Shown here in pieces: positions 52,173 to 61,043 of a stretch of 64,000 bases of DNA. The DNA comes from Pseudomonas haemolytica (GTDB lineage Bacteria; Pseudomonadota; Gammaproteobacteria; Pseudomonadales; Pseudomonadaceae), in NCBI RefSeq assembly GCF_009659625.1, contig NZ_VOIW01000001.1, forward strand, positions 806,001 through 870,000. Reading direction: 5' to 3'. Made by a program: the position numbers and the translations under genes. The notes under the pieces are model-generated. The model was not told the DNA's origin. It ran no database searches and worked only from the letters and a program-made list of their open reading frames with translations. How positions within the stretch are numbered: the stretch's first letter is position 1; each line of letters starts with the position of its first letter.

Positions 52173-52531
52173 AACTGTTCTACCCGGTCACGCAGCAGTT
52201 TCATTCCGCGCTCCACATTCAGTGCGGTGGCGACGCCAGGCAGGGTCATGCCCAGTTCCACCAGGGTAATGGCCACGGCCGGTTGCATGCCCACCAGGAC
52301 GGTCTGTGCATCCATGATGCGGGACAGGCCCGAGATGGTGCCGATCATACGGCCGATGAACGAGTCGACCATGTCCAGCGCCGAGATATCGATGAGGACG
52401 CCACGGGCCGAGGTACGGCTGATACGCTCGGACAGATCGTCCTGCAAGGTCAGCGCAAGTTGGTCGTGCATGTCCACCTGGATGGTCACGAGCAAGAATT
52501 CGCCCATCTGCAAAATAGGGATGCGTTCCAT
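52169..52531 (-). CDS. RsbS-like STAS protein
   Basis: 120 aa, one STAS domain. IPILQMGEFLLVTIQVDMHD and GVLIDISALDMVDSFIGRMIG...DAQTVLVGMQPAVAITLVELG are close to Bacillus RsbS; the Ser in DISALDM is the expected RsbT phosphorylation site. Together with RsbR it would form the stressosome core. Start at 52531, two bases after rsbR. Confidence 0.92.
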   Translation of the reverse strand: MERIPILQMGEFLLVTIQVDMHDQLALTLQDDLSERISRTSARGVLIDISALDMVDSFIGRMIGTISGLSRIMDAQTVLVGMQPAVAITLVELGMTLPGVATALNVERGMKLLRDRVEQL

Positions 52532-52533
52532 GC

Positions 52534-53385
52534 TCAGACGGCCTTGGTGATGGTGACGCCAAGGCGTTTGAGGGAGAGGGCCAGGGCGTCGGCAAGGTTG
52601 GCCTTGGTGACCACGCCTTGCAGGTCGAGGCCCAGGTGCACGATGGTCTGGGCGATCTGCGGGCGCACGCCGCTGATGATGCAATCGGCACCCATCAGGC
52701 GAATGGCTGTGACGGTTTTGAGCAGGTGTTGGGCGACCAGGGTGTCGACGGTCGGCACGCCGGTGATGTCGATAATGGCAATTTCAGCGCCGGTGTCGAC
52801 GATGCGCTGCAGCAGCGATTCCATCACCACTTGGGTGCGTTGCGAGTCCAGGGTGCCGATCATCGGCAGGGCCAGTACGCCATCCCACAGCTTGACCACC
52901 GGCGTCGACAGCTCCAGCAATTCTTCCTGCTGGCGCTTGATCACCGACTCGCGGGACTTCTGGAAAGTGCGGATGGTGTGCATGCCCAGTGCGTCGAGCA
53001 GTTCGGAGATCTTCAGCAATTGTTCGGCAAGCTGCGCCGGTTGCTCGGCATACACACGCTGCAGCAGAGCGAACAGCGGGCCCTTGAGGGCAAAGATGAA
53101 GCTGGCGGTCTGTTGCGAGTCTTGGCCGGCGAGCGCGCGGCTGTGGGACAGTTTTTCCAGGAATACGCGGGTCTCTGCCCAGTTTTCATGGTCGGTGTTC
53201 TGCGAACCACCTTGTTGCAGGGCTGTCGCCAGCAGATTCAGGAACTCTCGAGTTTGCTGTTTGACGTCGTCGCCTTTGATGTTGCGCGTCGCCCCCGAGG
53301 TATCGAGGCTGGCATTCCATTCGTCAAGGAGGGCGCTGCGATTGTCTTGCAGTGCCTGAATAGTGTTCGTTTGCAGAGTTGCCAC
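52534..53385 (-). CDS. RsbR-like stressosome protein
   Basis: 283 aa, GTG start at 53385 with a strong AAGGAGGTTACCCC. N-terminal helical RsbRD domain (ALLDEWNASLDTSGA..., residues 15-140), linker helix, and C-terminal STAS (IAIIDITGVPTVDTLVAQHLLKTVTAIRLMGADCIISGVRPQIAQTIVHLG) with the phosphorylatable Thr in DITGV. First gene of a six-gene operon with overlaps or tiny gaps throughout. No heme or LOV sensor is fused. Confidence 0.92.
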   Translation of the reverse strand: MATLQTNTIQALQDNRSALLDEWNASLDTSGATRNIKGDDVKQQTREFLNLLATALQQGGSQNTDHENWAETRVFLEKLSHSRALAGQDSQQTASFIFALKGPLFALLQRVYAEQPAQLAEQLLKISELLDALGMHTIRTFQKSRESVIKRQQEELLELSTPVVKLWDGVLALPMIGTLDSQRTQVVMESLLQRIVDTGAEIAIIDITGVPTVDTLVAQHLLKTVTAIRLMGADCIISGVRPQIAQTIVHLGLDLQGVVTKANLADALALSLKRLGVTITKAV

Positions 53386-53767
53386 GGGGTAACCTCCTTG
53401 AATGCCTGGGATGAACTGCACGCAATTTATACTAACTTGAAGCATTTTGAATTGTTTTGCGGGATTTCCTACGGAAATTGAGCCCCTCCCGCAGCGCTGC
53501 ACGCGTCAATCCATGGGGATCAGTCCTCGCGCAGATGAAACAGTTCCGTATATTTTTGCCACCGTAAAGCACGCCTGGATCGACAGCGTTTCGCGCAGGC
53601 TTCGCAGTAGCTGAGATTGCGTGGCCGATGACGGCTAATAAGCCACTGATAGTCATGGCCTCATAGGTGCAGCAAGGTTATTACAGCAAACCGGCCCCCC
53701 ACACGTGGCGTCCCACTGGCTCCCATACGATAATGCCGATCATCCCGACCACTCTGGCTTGCCTCCC
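53386..53767. promoter_or_regulatory. Intergenic region between rsbR and the LysR gene
   Basis: 382 bases, divergent promoters expected. A TATAAAT-like -10 lies near 53425-53432 on the minus strand ahead of rsbR. No gene seen. Confidence 0.4.
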
Positions 53768-54670
53768 GTGATCATCAACTTCGACCTCAACGACCTCCAG
53801 GCCTTCCGCGCCGTGGTAGACAAGGGCAGTTTCCGTGGCGCCGCCGAGGCAATCCGAATCTCGCAACCGGCCCTCAGCCGGCGTATCGAAAAACTCGAAT
53901 CCGCCCTCGACGTAAAGCTATTCGAGCGCACCACGCGGCGTGTCAGCCTGACCATGGTCGGCCGCGCGTTCCTGCCCCAGGTGGAACGTATGCTCGACGA
54001 CCTCGATATCGCCTTGATGGGCATCAGTAACGTCGCGTCCACGCGCATGGGCAACGTCACCATCGCCTGTGTGCCGTCCACTGCGTACTACTTCATGCCC
54101 CACGTGATTTCCGAATTCCACAAGCTGTACCCGAAGATTCGCCTGCGGGTGCTGGATGCCAGCGCCGGTGAAGTGTGCAATGCGGTGGAGAGTGGCGAGG
54201 CGGATTTTGGCGTGAGTTTCAGCGGCAGCCTGGCGGACGAGGTCGAGTTTGAATTGTTGTTGCAGGAGCGCTATGTGCTGGCCTGCCGTCGTGATCATCC
54301 GTTGGCCGAGCGCGAGAGTGTGAGCTGGGCCGAGGCTTATGAGCACGACTACATCACTGTGGACAAAACCTCGGGTAACCGTTTCCTGCTCGACCAGGCG
54401 TTGCGGGGCGTTCGGGTGAAAAAGCCGAGTATCTGCGAGACCCATCACGTGACCACGATGATCGGGCTGGTGGAGGCGGGTTTAGGTGTGGCGATGGTTC
54501 CGTCAATTGCGATGCCGGCGGGCGATCACCCGATCCTGATGAGTGTGCCCTTGGTGGAGCCGCAAGTGATGCGCAATGTGGGCTTGATCAAGCGCCGCGG
54601 GCGGACGTTGCCACCGGCGGCGCTGGAGTTGGAGCGATTGGTGCGGGAAATGCCGTTTCGCTCAGCGTGA
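53768..54670 (+). CDS. LysR-family regulator
   Basis: About 300 aa from a GTG at 53768 (MIINFDLNDLQAFRAVVDKG); an ATG at 53705 is the alternative. HTH: SFRGAAEAIRISQPALSRRIEKLESAL; the ligand domain includes VTIACVPSTAYYFMPHVISEF, typical of regulators of aromatic or carboxylic-acid pathways. Convergent with the ModA-like/MFS operon, ending inside the last 9 bases of that operon's coding region. May regulate it. Confidence 0.85.
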   Translation: MIINFDLNDLQAFRAVVDKGSFRGAAEAIRISQPALSRRIEKLESALDVKLFERTTRRVSLTMVGRAFLPQVERMLDDLDIALMGISNVASTRMGNVTIACVPSTAYYFMPHVISEFHKLYPKIRLRVLDASAGEVCNAVESGEADFGVSFSGSLADEVEFELLLQERYVLACRRDHPLAERESVSWAEAYEHDYITVDKTSGNRFLLDQALRGVRVKKPSICETHHVTTMIGLVEAGLGVAMVPSIAMPAGDHPILMSVPLVEPQVMRNVGLIKRRGRTLPPAALELERLVREMPFRSA

Positions 54671-55420
54671 TACCGAGTCCAGGCCGGTGGATTGCACCAC
54701 CGGTTGGGCCTGGGGCGAGGCCATGAACTGCAATAGCGCCTTGGCCTCTTGCGGGTGTTTGGCGTTTACCGGAACGCCTGCCGCAAAGCGGGTAACGGAC
54801 TGCACATCTTCCGGGATCTTGCCGACATACGTCACGCCCTTCACCGGCAGCAATTCTGCCACCTGCTGCAAGCCGACTTCGTAATCCCCCTTGGCGACCT
54901 GTTCGGCCACCGGGATGCGTTCGATCATGGTGCCTTTGGCCGGCATGCCGAGTTTCTTGAACAGCTCTTTCTCGACATAAACACCGCTGGCGCTGTCCGA
55001 GTACGCCACGGATTTGGCCTTGCTCAGCACCGCCTTGAGTTCGGCATCAGTACCGATCGCAGGTTTGGCCGCGCCGTCCTTCACCACCAGGCCGATTCTC
55101 GAATCCGCCAGCTCGACCCGGGATGCGGGGTCGACCTTGCCCTGCTTGATCAACTCATCCAGGGCATAGCCGACCATGATCACCACATCAGCCTGTTCAC
55201 CACGGGCCAGGCGGTTGGGAATCGCTTCCGGCGCCTTGCCCATCGACGGCCCCAGGATCGTGTCGAGGGTGTCGCCGCTTTGCCGGGCATATTGCGGGCC
55301 GAGCAACTTATACGCGGCGGTGAAACCTCCAGAGGTCATTACCTTGAGCTCTTCGGCCTGGGCCGCCAGCGCCAGGGCGCCGAGGGTCAGTGCCGTCAAC
55401 GTCTTGAGCAATGGCTTCAT
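54662..55420 (-). CDS. ModA-like periplasmic substrate-binding protein
   Basis: 252 aa. Signal peptide LLKTLTALTLGALALAAQA, then a type II periplasmic binding fold: LKVMTSGGFTAAYKLLGPQYARQSGD, ARGEQADVVIMVGYALDELI, KSVAYSDSASGVYVEKELFKKLGM. It resembles the molybdate-binding family, but no ModB/ModC genes accompany it; the partner is an MFS carrier it overlaps by one base (ATGA). The ligand is therefore more likely an organic anion. Confidence 0.82.
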   Translation of the reverse strand: MKPLLKTLTALTLGALALAAQAEELKVMTSGGFTAAYKLLGPQYARQSGDTLDTILGPSMGKAPEAIPNRLARGEQADVVIMVGYALDELIKQGKVDPASRVELADSRIGLVVKDGAAKPAIGTDAELKAVLSKAKSVAYSDSASGVYVEKELFKKLGMPAKGTMIERIPVAEQVAKGDYEVGLQQVAELLPVKGVTYVGKIPEDVQSVTRFAAGVPVNAKHPQEAKALLQFMASPQAQPVVQSTGLDSVSR

Positions 55421-56724
55421 CACGCCGCCTCCTGCATCACCTGGCCACGGGTGTTGGCGCGGCGATACAGCGCCAGGGTCGAGCACAGGGCGCACAGCGC
55501 GGCAAACATCATCCAGTAGGCCGGCGAAGCCTTGTCTTCGGTAATGTGAATAAACCAGGTGGAGATCGCCGGGGTGAAGCCACCGAAGATCGCCGTCGCC
55601 AGGCTATAGGCGAGGGAGAAACCCGCCACGCGCACTTCTACCGGCATGATTTCGGTGAGTGCCGGGATCATCGCGCCGTTGTACATGCCGTAGAGGAAGG
55701 AGAACCACAGCAGGGTTTCCAGCATATGGCCGAAGCTCGGCGCGTTCACCACGTAGGACAACGCTGGATAAGCGGTCAGAACGGTCAGCACCGTCATGGC
55801 GATCAACACCGGTTTGCGGCCAAAACGGTCGCTCAGGGTGCCACCGATCGGCAGCCAGACAAAGTTCGAAACGGCCACCAGCAAGGTCACCAGCAGAGCA
55901 TCGGACGTGCTCAATTGCAGTACGGTCTTGCCGAAGGTCGGGGCGTATACAGTGATCAAATAGAACGCTGTGGTCGTCATGGCCACCATCAGCATGCCGC
56001 CGATCACGACGGTCCAGTTTTTCACCAGCGTCGCCAGCACTTCGCGCATCGTCGGGCGATGTTTACGGTTGGCGAACTCTTCGGTTTCCTGCAGGTTGCG
56101 ACGCAGCACGAAGATAAACGGAATGATTACGCACCCGACGGCGAAGGGAATACGCCAGCCCCAGTCAGCTACCACCGCCGGTTCCATCCACACGTTCAGG
56201 CCATAGCCGAGTGCGGCGGCGACCACGATGGAGATCTGTTGGCTGCCCGACTGCCAACTGGTGTAGAACCCCTTGCGGCCCGGAGTGGCCATTTCGGACA
56301 GGTAAACTGACACACCGCCCAGTTCCGCACCGGCCGAGAAGCCTTGCAGCAAGCGACCCAGCAGCACCAGCAATGGCGCCCACAGGCCAATAGTCTGATA
56401 ACCCGGTACCAACACGATCAGCAGCGTACCGCTGGCCATGATCGACAAGGTCACGATCAAGCCTTTGCGGCGACCGACATCGTCAATGTAGGCACCCAAA
56501 ATGATTGCGCCCAGTGGCCGCATCAGGAAGCCCGCACCGAACACGGCGAAGGTCATCATTAATGACGCAAACTCATTAGCGGCGGGGAAGAACGCGGCAG
56601 CGATATAGGTGGCGTAGAAACCGAACAGGAAGAAGTCGAACTGTTCGAGGAAATTGCCCGAAGTGACGCGGAAAACCGCACCGATTTTCGAGCGGGCAGA
56701 GTCGGGCCGGGAAGGGCTAGTCAT
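55420..56724 (-). CDS. MFS carboxylate symporter (citrate/tricarballylate type)
   Basis: 434 aa, twelve helices. [27 protein letters not shown], with acidic residues in helix 1, and [28 protein letters not shown] are characteristic of the metabolite:H+ symporter (CitA/TcuC/KgtP) branch. [22 protein letters not shown] is the helix 4 motif. Translationally coupled to the ModA-like gene. Confidence 0.88.
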   Translation of the reverse strand: MTSPSRPDSARSKIGAVFRVTSGNFLEQFDFFLFGFYATYIAAAFFPAANEFASLMMTFAVFGAGFLMRPLGAIILGAYIDDVGRRKGLIVTLSIMASGTLLIVLVPGYQTIGLWAPLLVLLGRLLQGFSAGAELGGVSVYLSEMATPGRKGFYTSWQSGSQQISIVVAAALGYGLNVWMEPAVVADWGWRIPFAVGCVIIPFIFVLRRNLQETEEFANRKHRPTMREVLATLVKNWTVVIGGMLMVAMTTTAFYLITVYAPTFGKTVLQLSTSDALLVTLLVAVSNFVWLPIGGTLSDRFGRKPVLIAMTVLTVLTAYPALSYVVNAPSFGHMLETLLWFSFLYGMYNGAMIPALTEIMPVEVRVAGFSLAYSLATAIFGGFTPAISTWFIHITEDKASPAYWMMFAALCALCSTLALYRRANTRGQVMQEAA

Positions 56725-56921
56725 GGTTTTGTGTCTCCAGCGTTCTTTTTAAAGTGCTTGTTTCGCCTAAGACTTGGGATAGTGGCTGACACATTTAGAA
56801 ATGATAAGTGACAAATTTGGATGGATTGATGTGCATTGGCTATCAATCGGTGCTTCCGTCAAAAGCCCTGCCTTGATCTATGCTTGAGCATGTGTCCAAT
56901 TCTTACGGATGGGAGGTGGCT

Positions 56922-57068
56922 ATGGGGAACGAGCAGAAGCAGCACGACGAGTCGGAACGTGAAGAGCCTCGGCAACAACGTGAGGAAGAAAAACCGCAAA
57001 CCTGGAAGCATCCTGATGATGGGACAGAGCTTTCAGAACGGGATCAGGAACGCCCGCTGAAACCCTGA
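56922..57068 (+). CDS. Small highly charged protein
   Basis: 48 aa. MGNEQKQHDESEREEPRQQR..., with Glu/Arg/Gln dominating and DDGTELSERDQERP at the end; probably disordered. Good ribosome binding site GGGAGGTGGCT before ATG 56922. Unknown function. Confidence 0.55.
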   Translation: MGNEQKQHDESEREEPRQQREEEKPQTWKHPDDGTELSERDQERPLKP

Positions 57069-57150
57069 GTATCAGGACAAACGCGGTCAAATTGTGGGAG
57101 CCTATCCGAAAAAGCTGGGCAAACGCCTGCGCCAGAGACCTGGAGACCCA

Positions 57151-57396
57151 TCACACTAGCAACGAGGTCGGAAACCCGGAAGCCAGCACCAGGTAAGCCA
57201 CTACCGCCGCCAGGCATAGACCGACAAAAACCCGCAACAATGTCCTGGCGGTAGGGTGGACGATGTATTTGATGGCCCAGAACAAAACCCCGCTGAGCAG
57301 CAGGCTTAGGGCGAAAATGACCAGCACAATGGTGTACCTGTAACCTTCAAGAGCTGATTTATAGTCCCAAAGCCGCTGGATGAACAGTGCGCACAT
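57151..57396 (-). CDS. Small membrane protein
   Basis: 81 aa with two helices (YTIVLVIFALSLLLSGVLFWAI and LLRVFVGLCLAAVVAYLVLA). Unrecognised; divergent from the LysR gene that follows. Confidence 0.5.
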   Translation of the reverse strand: MCALFIQRLWDYKSALEGYRYTIVLVIFALSLLLSGVLFWAIKYIVHPTARTLLRVFVGLCLAAVVAYLVLASGFPTSLLV

Positions 57397-57456
57397 AGAC
57401 GCAGCCCTGCGGCCTTTCTAAACTGCCGCTTGTCTTGGGGAAAGGGGCAGGTGCAG

Positions 57457-58380
57457 ATGAATCGCAATGAATTACGCAAGGCCGACATCAACCTGATGGT
57501 GGTCTTCGAAGCACTGATGCTCGAGCGCAATGTGACGCGGGTGGCGGAGAAGCTGTTTCTCGGTCAGCCGACCATCAGCTCGGCCCTCAACCGCTTGCGC
57601 ACATTGTTCAACGACCCGCTGTTCATTCGCGTCGGCCATCGCATGGAGCCCACGGCTCGCGCCGAGGAAATTATCCAACATCTGTCGCCGGCCTTGGACT
57701 CCCTGTCTTCGGCCCTGAGCCTGACCCACGATTTTGATCCGTCCATCAGCACCATGACCTTCCGCATCGGCTTGTCCGATGACGTGGAGTTCGGCTTGCT
57801 GCCGCCGTTGCTGCGGGCCTTGCGCCAGGAAGCGCCGCAGGTGGTGTTCGTGGTGCAGCATGTGGATTACTGGCGCATCCCCGACCTGCTGGCTTCCGGC
57901 GATATCACCGTCGGCATCACCCAGACCCGCGGCCTGCCGGCGAATGCCAAGCGCAAACTATTGCGGCATATCCGCCCCTGCCTGCTGCGCGCCGATGCAT
58001 CGGACACGCCGCTGACCCTTGACGAATATTGCGCACGGCCCCATGTGCTGGTGTCCCATACCGCCAACGTGGCCGGGTTTGCCGATGAGTGGCTGGCGGA
58101 AGTAGGCCGCAAACGCCATGTGGTGCTGTCGGTGCCGCAGTACAGCTCGTTGCCGGCGCTGCTTGCCGGCACCGACATGATCGCCAGCCTGCCGGACTAC
58201 ACCGCCCAGGCCATGGCTGCCAGCGGGAACCTGTTCTGCGAGCCGTTTCCGTTCGAAACCCCGACCCTGGACTTGTCGATGGTCTGGCTCAGCCACGTCG
58301 ACACCGACCCGGCGGAACGCTGGATGCGGTCGCGGTTGGAGGCTTTCATGAGTGATCGAGGGCTGGTGAACAAAGCCTGA
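57457..58380 (+). CDS. LysR-family regulator (NodD/PcaQ-like branch)
   Basis: 307 aa. NELRKADINLMVVFEALMLERNVTRVAEKLFLGQPTISSALNRLRTLFNDPLF is the HTH of the branch that includes LinR and TrpI-like proteins. Full-length ligand domain. ATG at 57457. Convergent with the leftward cluster; its target is unclear. Confidence 0.87.
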   Translation: MNRNELRKADINLMVVFEALMLERNVTRVAEKLFLGQPTISSALNRLRTLFNDPLFIRVGHRMEPTARAEEIIQHLSPALDSLSSALSLTHDFDPSISTMTFRIGLSDDVEFGLLPPLLRALRQEAPQVVFVVQHVDYWRIPDLLASGDITVGITQTRGLPANAKRKLLRHIRPCLLRADASDTPLTLDEYCARPHVLVSHTANVAGFADEWLAEVGRKRHVVLSVPQYSSLPALLAGTDMIASLPDYTAQAMAASGNLFCEPFPFETPTLDLSMVWLSHVDTDPAERWMRSRLEAFMSDRGLVNKA

Positions 58381-58410
58381 AGCTTTCCCTACAGGCCTGC
58401 TTAAAAACCG

Positions 58411-58815
58411 CTAATTCTGAAAATGCGTTTCTTGAGCGGGGTTGCTAATGAGGGGCGTACGCAAAATACGGATGCGTTGCTCGGAATGATATGCACCTGC
58501 TTCCGTAAATCTCAGGAATGCTCGCGAGCATCGCTTACAGCCCCAAATGCTTGAAATATTATAGGGAAAGAATTCAAGGCAGACAGGGGCGTCTTCAGAC
58601 CAGAAATGGGTACCGTCGGGGTGGTATTCATCAAGGCTGGGGTCTTGATCTTTATCGATCGTGATTTCGCCTATGAAGCGCAAGAGGTTGCTCGCCTCGA
58701 GTACCTTGGGCAAGGTCTCCCACCCCTGCGACAAGCCTCGAATACACGCGCAGGCAGTAGACTCCGACGAAGAGCGTTCGGCGATCTGCCTGATATGGTC
58801 GGGTGTGAGTATCAT
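58411..58815 (-). CDS. Conserved hypothetical protein with CxxC
   Basis: 134 aa from ATG 58815. SLDEYHPDGTHFWSEDAPVCLEFFPYNISSIWGCKRCSRAFLRFTEAGAYHSEQRIRIL is a recurrent pattern in pseudomonad and Burkholderia orphan proteins: an aromatic DEYHP..W region and a C-x-x-C pair that may bind metal. No known function. Last gene of the leftward group; 26 bases after the transporter. Confidence 0.65.
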   Translation of the reverse strand: MILTPDHIRQIAERSSSESTACACIRGLSQGWETLPKVLEASNLLRFIGEITIDKDQDPSLDEYHPDGTHFWSEDAPVCLEFFPYNISSIWGCKRCSRAFLRFTEAGAYHSEQRIRILRTPLISNPAQETHFQN

Positions 58816-58841
58816 TTTATGCAGTTCCAGACGGTAATAAC

Positions 58842-59798
58842 TCAGATTCGATTTTTGCTTAGAACCAGTTTGTTCAAACAACTTTCAATTCTAGGTAAAA
58901 CAAACTGCAGTATCTTCGGCATGGTGTGGATAGGCAGCTGGCAGCATGCGAAATACAACGCCATGGTAGGGGAGAGACTGACCCCAAGAGCAGACCACAA
59001 TAGGCCAACATTTCTATTGCCGCCGTTGAGTGCCATGGTGAACTTCGACATCAGTGACCCGGGATATAAACAGCCCATGAGCAGTTGCAGGCAAACGTTT
59101 ATGCCGTAGGCGATGGCGATCATTGAAATGGCCAACGAAGGGGTCTCCAGAATAACCTGCTGCATGCCCGCCATCGTTCCTACTGCAAAGAGGAAAAGAG
59201 CGATCACGACAATACCGTCGATAGCCAAGCCGTGTGTGGCGACGAACGTTTGCGAAAAGCGACGTATCAATATAGCAGCCCCTTCGGCTCCTCCTATCAA
59301 CACGACCAGTCTGATCGCCAGATCAATAGGGTTTAAAGAGAGTGAAAGGCCGTCTGCGAATAGGTGGAGTATCAGGGGAGCGGTGATCGGGATAATTGCC
59401 ATAGAGCAGAGCGCAGTCACCAGTGACATCGAAGGGTCAAGCCCGAGCATTCTTGCGACTGCTGCATTTCCGCTGGCCGGCGGGGCGGCAACAGCGATGG
59501 CTATCGCAAGGGACAGTTCCTGATTACCGCTGAGGTAAAGTGAAAGCATTCCGAAAAGATAAGGGCAAGCAACAACCATCAAGACTGGAAATATCAGGGA
59601 TATTTTCAAGTTTTTTGCCGCAGTGATGACTTCAGCGTTGTTGATGCGCAGGAGCGTGCCTAGAACGAATATGAAGACCATGACGGGGAGCAACGGTCTC
59701 GCCAAATCTGCCAGATAGGGGATAGCCAATCCAATCGCGCAACCGCAGGCGAGTACGGTAGGCCCTCTGCGCGTGATTTCGGGCAGGATTCTATGCAT
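58842..59798 (-). CDS. BASS (bile acid:sodium symporter)-like membrane transporter
   Basis: 318 aa, about nine helices. Features fitting the BASS/SBF fold: repeated inverted halves, IAVAAPPASGNAAVARMLGLDPSMSLVTALCSMAIIPITAPLIL (the P-x-x-G-N crossover region) and MALNGGNRNVGLLWSALG (second crossover with G-G-N-R-N). BASS proteins move organic anions with sodium. It may take up a substrate or release a product of the amidohydrolase/oxygenase cluster. Confidence 0.75.
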   Translation of the reverse strand: MHRILPEITRRGPTVLACGCAIGLAIPYLADLARPLLPVMVFIFVLGTLLRINNAEVITAAKNLKISLIFPVLMVVACPYLFGMLSLYLSGNQELSLAIAIAVAAPPASGNAAVARMLGLDPSMSLVTALCSMAIIPITAPLILHLFADGLSLSLNPIDLAIRLVVLIGGAEGAAILIRRFSQTFVATHGLAIDGIVVIALFLFAVGTMAGMQQVILETPSLAISMIAIAYGINVCLQLLMGCLYPGSLMSKFTMALNGGNRNVGLLWSALGVSLSPTMALYFACCQLPIHTMPKILQFVLPRIESCLNKLVLSKNRI

Positions 59799-59841
59799 AT
59801 ATGGGATTCTCGAGGCGGCGTCCCTCTCGGGACGCTTCTAT

Positions 59842-61026
59842 TTAGTTACGCAGCGTTATTTCAGGTGTGACAGAGGGCGGTGGTGAGTTCCTGGATTGTC
59901 TTACTACCAGGCGTCCATCAATCAGGACCGAGGTGATACTTGGAAGGTCACCACTGCTGAAACTGCCCAGTACGCTGGGCTCTGCTCCACCGAGCGGCCC
60001 ACACGCGATCAGAATGTCGGCTTCTCTTCCGACCTTTAGAACCCCGCGGTTCAACTTGCGTACCTTTGCAGTGTTACCCGTGGCAAAGCAGACGGCCTTT
60101 TCCGGGGGGACGTCGCCGAAACTACTGAGCAAGGCAATTGCTCTGAGCATGCCCAGCGCAGGAACGCCGCACCCGGCTGGAGAATCTGTTCCAATGACTA
60201 TGCGATCAAGTTGGTTCATTTCTCGTGCGTAATTCAGTGTGGTCACTGCCGCGAACTCGTTCCCGTTATGCACGATTTCCAAGGCGCCCAGGCAGCCTTC
60301 ACACAGGCACCTGATCTGGCTGGGTGCCAGTGCGGTATAACCGCCATTGATATGGCCAATGATGTCGGGCGCAATTTCAAGGATCTCTTCTGCACCCATT
60401 CTCTGCGAGGTAGAAATCGAAGGACCACCCGTGTGGGTAATGGACGTCATGCCATGCTTGCGAGCCATCTTGACCAATTCAGCTGCACGACTGACTGACT
60501 TGACAGGGCCTATCCCGACCTCTCCCAGTTGGTTGATGCCTTGGGCAACCATTTCGGCAAAGTCCTGATCCGAAAACTCGTCATTGAGCAGTGGTGCACC
60601 TGCTTCCATTTTTACCCCGCAAGGGCGCGCATTGGAAAAAGAGCGTTGGGCAGCAATTGCCATTGCGATAGTGCCGACCCTGTCGGTCGGTAGCCCTGGA
60701 ACGTGCACCTCCCCGGCAGAAATCATGGTCGTTACGCCGCCCTGCAATGAGTGCCAGATCCAATTGTGGTTGCCGGAGCGTGGGCTGTATTCACCCAGAG
60801 TCGGGTGAGTGTGGTTGTCGATCAAACCCGGCATGACAGTGCTCTGTTTCGCGTCAATCACCAGATCTGCAGTTGAAAAGTCCACATCGACAGCCTGACC
60901 GACGTACGTGATCATTCCGCCCACACTGACCAGTGTGTCTGCATCAACGAGTGGTGCTGCGAGATCCCCCGTCAGGAAAGTGCCTATATTATGAATGATG
61001 GATGTATATGACTTAAGGTTCGACAT
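59842..61026 (-). CDS. Enamidase-like amidohydrolase
   Basis: 394 aa. Metal-dependent amidohydrolase with VMPGLIDNHTHPTLGEYSPR (His72, His74), VGEVGIG, THTGGPS, GHINGGYTAL and GTDSPAG ligand regions. QGGVTTMISAGEVHVPGLP and a C-terminal RQSRNSPPPS resemble enamidase (6-oxotetrahydronicotinate amidohydrolase) of anaerobic nicotinate degradation. No other nicotinate genes are visible, so a different cyclic amide or enamide substrate is likely. Confidence 0.8.
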   Translation of the reverse strand: MSNLKSYTSIIHNIGTFLTGDLAAPLVDADTLVSVGGMITYVGQAVDVDFSTADLVIDAKQSTVMPGLIDNHTHPTLGEYSPRSGNHNWIWHSLQGGVTTMISAGEVHVPGLPTDRVGTIAMAIAAQRSFSNARPCGVKMEAGAPLLNDEFSDQDFAEMVAQGINQLGEVGIGPVKSVSRAAELVKMARKHGMTSITHTGGPSISTSQRMGAEEILEIAPDIIGHINGGYTALAPSQIRCLCEGCLGALEIVHNGNEFAAVTTLNYAREMNQLDRIVIGTDSPAGCGVPALGMLRAIALLSSFGDVPPEKAVCFATGNTAKVRKLNRGVLKVGREADILIACGPLGGAEPSVLGSFSSGDLPSITSVLIDGRLVVRQSRNSPPPSVTPEITLRN

Positions 61027-61043
61027 TTTATTGACCTGTTATA

